DNA of 64,000 bases. Origin: Dokdonella_A sp046347015. GTDB taxonomy: Bacteria; Pseudomonadota; Gammaproteobacteria; Xanthomonadales; Rhodanobacteraceae. The notes beneath the pieces are model-generated. The model made no database searches, was not told the origin of the DNA, and saw nothing but the letters and a program-made list of their open reading frames with translations. Within the stretch, counting starts at the first letter, position 1. Each line of letters begins with the position of its first letter. Positions 61,801-64,000 of this stretch are shown here, one piece after another. Where the stretch lies: contig JAXMHA010000014.1 of assembly GCA_046347015.1 (NCBI GenBank), positions 1 through 64,000 on the forward strand, read 5' to 3'. The position numbers were made by a program, and so were the translations under genes.

Positions 61801-62451
61801 TCACTCCGGGCATGGCGATTCCTGCGACAACGCGCTGAACGCGAGGCCTCCTTCCTGCCATTCCGGCAGCAGGGCTTCGAGGATGTCGAGGGCCAACTGG
61901 TTGTCGTCGTGCATCAGCAGGATGTCGCCGGGTTTCGGTGGTCGCTCGCGCAGCCGCGCGATTGCCACGGCAGCGGGCTCGTGCCTGTAGTCCAGCGTGT
62001 CATACGACCAGTAGACCAGCGCGCGATTCACGCGCCAGCAATACCGAAGCAGCGGGAAGGCGAAGACTCCGCGCGGAGGGCGGAAGCGATGCCGCGGGTG
62101 GGAATCGAAGGGAGCGAGGATCCGGTCGGTATGTTCGATCTGGTCGATTTGCTCCGAAAGTGGGAGCCGCGTCATCCTCGGGTGATCCCAGGAGTGGTTG
62201 CCGAGTAGGTGTCCTTCGCCGACGATGCGCCGGACGAGGTCCGGGTAACGGGCTGCATTGGCGCCAATCAGGAAAAAACTCGCCTTCGCCCGGTGTCGTG
62301 CCAGCAAGTCGAGCATGGGCGACGTGAACGCCGGGTGCGGCCCGTCATCGAACGTGAGGTAGCACTGTCGATTGCCGGCATCGCCATTGGTCATCACCAG
62401 GCGGTTGGGCACCCAGCGCAACAGTTGCGGCTTGGTGGGTCTCAGGTTCAT
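61801..62451 (-). CDS. NodB-family polysaccharide deacetylase (chitooligosaccharide type)
   Basis: A 216-residue carbohydrate esterase 4 enzyme. CYLTFDDGPHPAFT is motif 1 (metal and base aspartates), NHSWDHPRM is the histidine motif, and RFRPPRG is motif 3; LLMHDD is motif 5. All catalytic positions are present. The start overlaps the stop of the upstream GT4 gene by four bases, so they are translationally coupled. It probably removes N-acetyl groups from the polymer or precursor. Confidence 0.92.
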   Translation of the reverse strand: MNLRPTKPQLLRWVPNRLVMTNGDAGNRQCYLTFDDGPHPAFTSPMLDLLARHRAKASFFLIGANAARYPDLVRRIVGEGHLLGNHSWDHPRMTRLPLSEQIDQIEHTDRILAPFDSHPRHRFRPPRGVFAFPLLRYCWRVNRALVYWSYDTLDYRHEPAAVAIARLRERPPKPGDILLMHDDNQLALDILEALLPEWQEGGLAFSALSQESPCPE

Positions 62452-63635
62452 TCCGGTGTGCCTTGCTGCCGTTCCTTGGTGGTTTTCGTGCGCGCCGCCT
62501 GGCGCAGTATCGCATCCAGCGCGCGCACGTTGTCGTCCCAACGGTAACGCTTGGCGCAAGCGGCAATCGAATGGCTGTCCCAGTGCCGTTCGAGGACGCC
62601 GTACAGCGCATCGGACAAGGCCGTCGCATCGTTCGGCGGAACGAGGACTCCCGCGGTATCCGGCAACACTTCCGGGATGCCGCCAACCGCCGTGGCGACG
62701 GTCGGGATCCCGCAGGCCATCGCTTCGAGCACGACGTTCGGCACGCCTTCGGCATGGCTCGGAAGACAGAGCAGGTCGGCCGCACGGTACCAATCGGCCA
62801 GTGCCGCGTGGGGCACCACCCCGCTCAACCGAACCTCGTCGCCAACCCCTGCCGCCTTGGCGCGTGCTTCCAGCCCGGCGCGCTCCGGGCCGTCGCCCAC
62901 GAATACGAGCCGCGCCGAGGGAACTCGCGAGCGCACCGCAACGTAGGCTTCGATGAGGTCGATGCACCCTTTCGCCGCCTTGAGGTTGCCGACGAACAGG
63001 ATCAGCCTGTCGGTGAGCGGAAGCGCGAGCGAACGCCGGGCGAGTTCTCGCGGCCCCGGACAGAAGCGCGCAGTGTCGATTCCGTTGTAAAGGACATGTA
63101 TCTGCCCGGGCGCTACGCCGAGGTCCCGGCACTTGTCCGCCAGAGCCGCGCTGACCGTGACGACGGCCGCCGCGCCACGCAACGCACGCGCGATTTGCGG
63201 GCGACGCCAGCGGGATTCGGCCAGGACATTCAGGTCGCTCCCATGCACCTTGATCACGTACGGGAGCCCGAGCCACCGTGCGAGCCACGACGTCGCAACG
63301 CCATCGGGATACGTCCAGCTTGCGAGCAGGCAATCGTATCGGCTGCGTCGCAGTTCGAGGCCAAAGCGGGCCAGCAACGACGTCAGCCAGAAGATCGGGT
63401 GCAGCGCCCGGCCGATGCGTGGCGGGTAGACGAACGTGAACTCCCGTGTCCGGATGCCGGCGGTCCCGGGATCTCCCTTGGGCCCACCAAGCCGCTGCGG
63501 GAACGCGACCGCGATCATGACCTCGACATCGTCGATCGCCGCCAGGCGCTCGAACTGCTGCCGGTTGAACGCGGAGCGGTGCGGATCGTAGCGGTGCGGG
63601 AACAGGTTGGTGAGGATCAGCACCTTCAGCCGCAT
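62448..63635 (-). CDS. glycosyltransferase family 4
   Basis: A 395-residue GT-B enzyme. It starts MRLKVLILTNLFPHRYDPHRSAFNRQQFERLA, with YVIKVHGSDLNVL in the acceptor domain. The donor domain has FVGNLKAAKGCIDLIEAY, and SHAEGVPNVVLEAMACGIP (about residues 297-315) with AVGGIPEVL is the E-x7-E region. The start overlaps the end of the neighbouring GT4 gene by ten bases, and its stop overlaps the deacetylase start. Confidence 0.92.
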   Translation of the reverse strand: MRLKVLILTNLFPHRYDPHRSAFNRQQFERLAAIDDVEVMIAVAFPQRLGGPKGDPGTAGIRTREFTFVYPPRIGRALHPIFWLTSLLARFGLELRRSRYDCLLASWTYPDGVATSWLARWLGLPYVIKVHGSDLNVLAESRWRRPQIARALRGAAAVVTVSAALADKCRDLGVAPGQIHVLYNGIDTARFCPGPRELARRSLALPLTDRLILFVGNLKAAKGCIDLIEAYVAVRSRVPSARLVFVGDGPERAGLEARAKAAGVGDEVRLSGVVPHAALADWYRAADLLCLPSHAEGVPNVVLEAMACGIPTVATAVGGIPEVLPDTAGVLVPPNDATALSDALYGVLERHWDSHSIAACAKRYRWDDNVRALDAILRQAARTKTTKERQQGTPE

Positions 63636-64000
63636 GCGCGGTACAACTCCTCGTAGCGGGAGACCATCGCGTCGACCGAACCTTGTTCCACGACCCAGGC
63701 GCGTCCCGCCTCGCCCATCCTGGCGGCTTGCACGGAATCCGACAGCATCGCCGTGAGTGCATTGGCCATGGCTTCCGGGTTCGCGGCCGGCACCAGCATG
63801 CCATTGATGCCTTCGCGCACGATTTCCGGGTTGCCACCGACATCGGTCGCAACGATCGGCAGCGCCGCAGCGCACGCCTCCAGCAACGCCAGCGAGTACC
63901 CCTCGGTGAGGGACGGCAGCGCGAACACGTCGAAACCCTGCAGCCAACGGGCGACATCATCCCGGTCACCGAGGAACCGGACCCGTGCAGCCAAGCCACG
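63626..64000 (-). CDS. glycosyltransferase family 4, C-terminal part (cut by window edge)
   Basis: The last 124 residues of a GT4 enzyme; its start lies beyond the window. The visible part has RVRFLGDRDDVARWLQGFD, the E-x7-E segment EGYSLALLEACAAALPI, and DVGGNPEIVREGINGMLVP. It is the most upstream visible gene of the minus-strand EPS half and overlaps the next GT4 gene by ten bases. Confidence 0.9.
   Translation of the reverse strand, partial: RGLAARVRFLGDRDDVARWLQGFDVFALPSLTEGYSLALLEACAAALPIVATDVGGNPEIVREGINGMLVPAANPEAMANALTAMLSDSVQAARMGEAGRAWVVEQGSVDAMVSRYEELYRACG

Overview
The window is a GC-rich (by eye about 65% GC), gene-dense bacterial chromosome segment. Gene order and protein sequences point to a gammaproteobacterium of the Lysobacterales (Xanthomonadales), plausibly near Rhodanobacteraceae. 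The main clues are the run groES-groEL / cutA-dsbD-tlpA-aroQ-accB-accC-prmA-DUF3426-fis-purH-purD, the DUF6776-bactofilin-erpA-nudC-ampE run, heptad-periodic intergenic repeats, and a secreted protein ending in IFADGFDG. The genus cannot be fixed from this sequence alone.

Region 1 (1-8.1 kb, all minus strand): two tandem APC amino-acid permeases, a ferritin-fold diiron protein, a secreted beta-helix protein with a choice-of-anchor-Q-like C-terminus, and groES-groEL under a near-consensus promoter with a CIRCE operator. Region 2 (8.2-19.1 kb, plus): cutA, a DsbD with two N-terminal alpha domains, a TlpA-like thioredoxin, aroQ, the biotin carboxyl carrier and biotin carboxylase genes, prmA, a DUF3426 protein, fis and the purine genes purH-purD. 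Region 3 (19.2-24.5 kb, minus): a DUF6776 membrane protein, bactofilin, erpA, nudC, ampE and a TPR protein.

Region 4 (24.6-35.3 kb): hemJ, then two translationally coupled signalling genes (a receiver protein with degenerate GGDEF and EAL domains, and a hybrid histidine kinase with HPt). These are followed by the iron-storage pair bfd/bfr with a Fur-box-like promoter, rppH, an elongator tRNA-Met, an unknown protein coupled to a DUF2249 protein, queD, a phasin with a palindromic operator and a strong terminator, and a coiled-coil/FHA protein. Region 5 (35.4-44.4 kb, plus): the complete F1Fo ATP synthase operon atpIBEFHAGDC followed by glmU. The four spacers flanking atpA, atpG and atpD are expanded and filled with palindromic elements built from 7-bp units.

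Region 6 (44.5-64 kb) is an exopolysaccharide locus: two nucleotide-sugar enzymes, an outer-membrane export lipoprotein, a Wzz-like chain-length protein, a BY-kinase-like protein lacking the Walker A lysine, an outer-membrane beta-barrel, galE, a secreted glycan-active-enzyme candidate, a glycosyltransferase, a Wzx-type flippase and a GNAT/FemAB-like protein. At 58.4 kb transcription flips to the minus strand, where a GT2, two NodB deacetylases, a NodB-like protein and two GT4 enzymes follow; the last gene is cut by the window edge. The organisation resembles XrtA/PEP-CTERM-associated EPS loci, but no exosortase and no clear Wzy polymerase is in the window.
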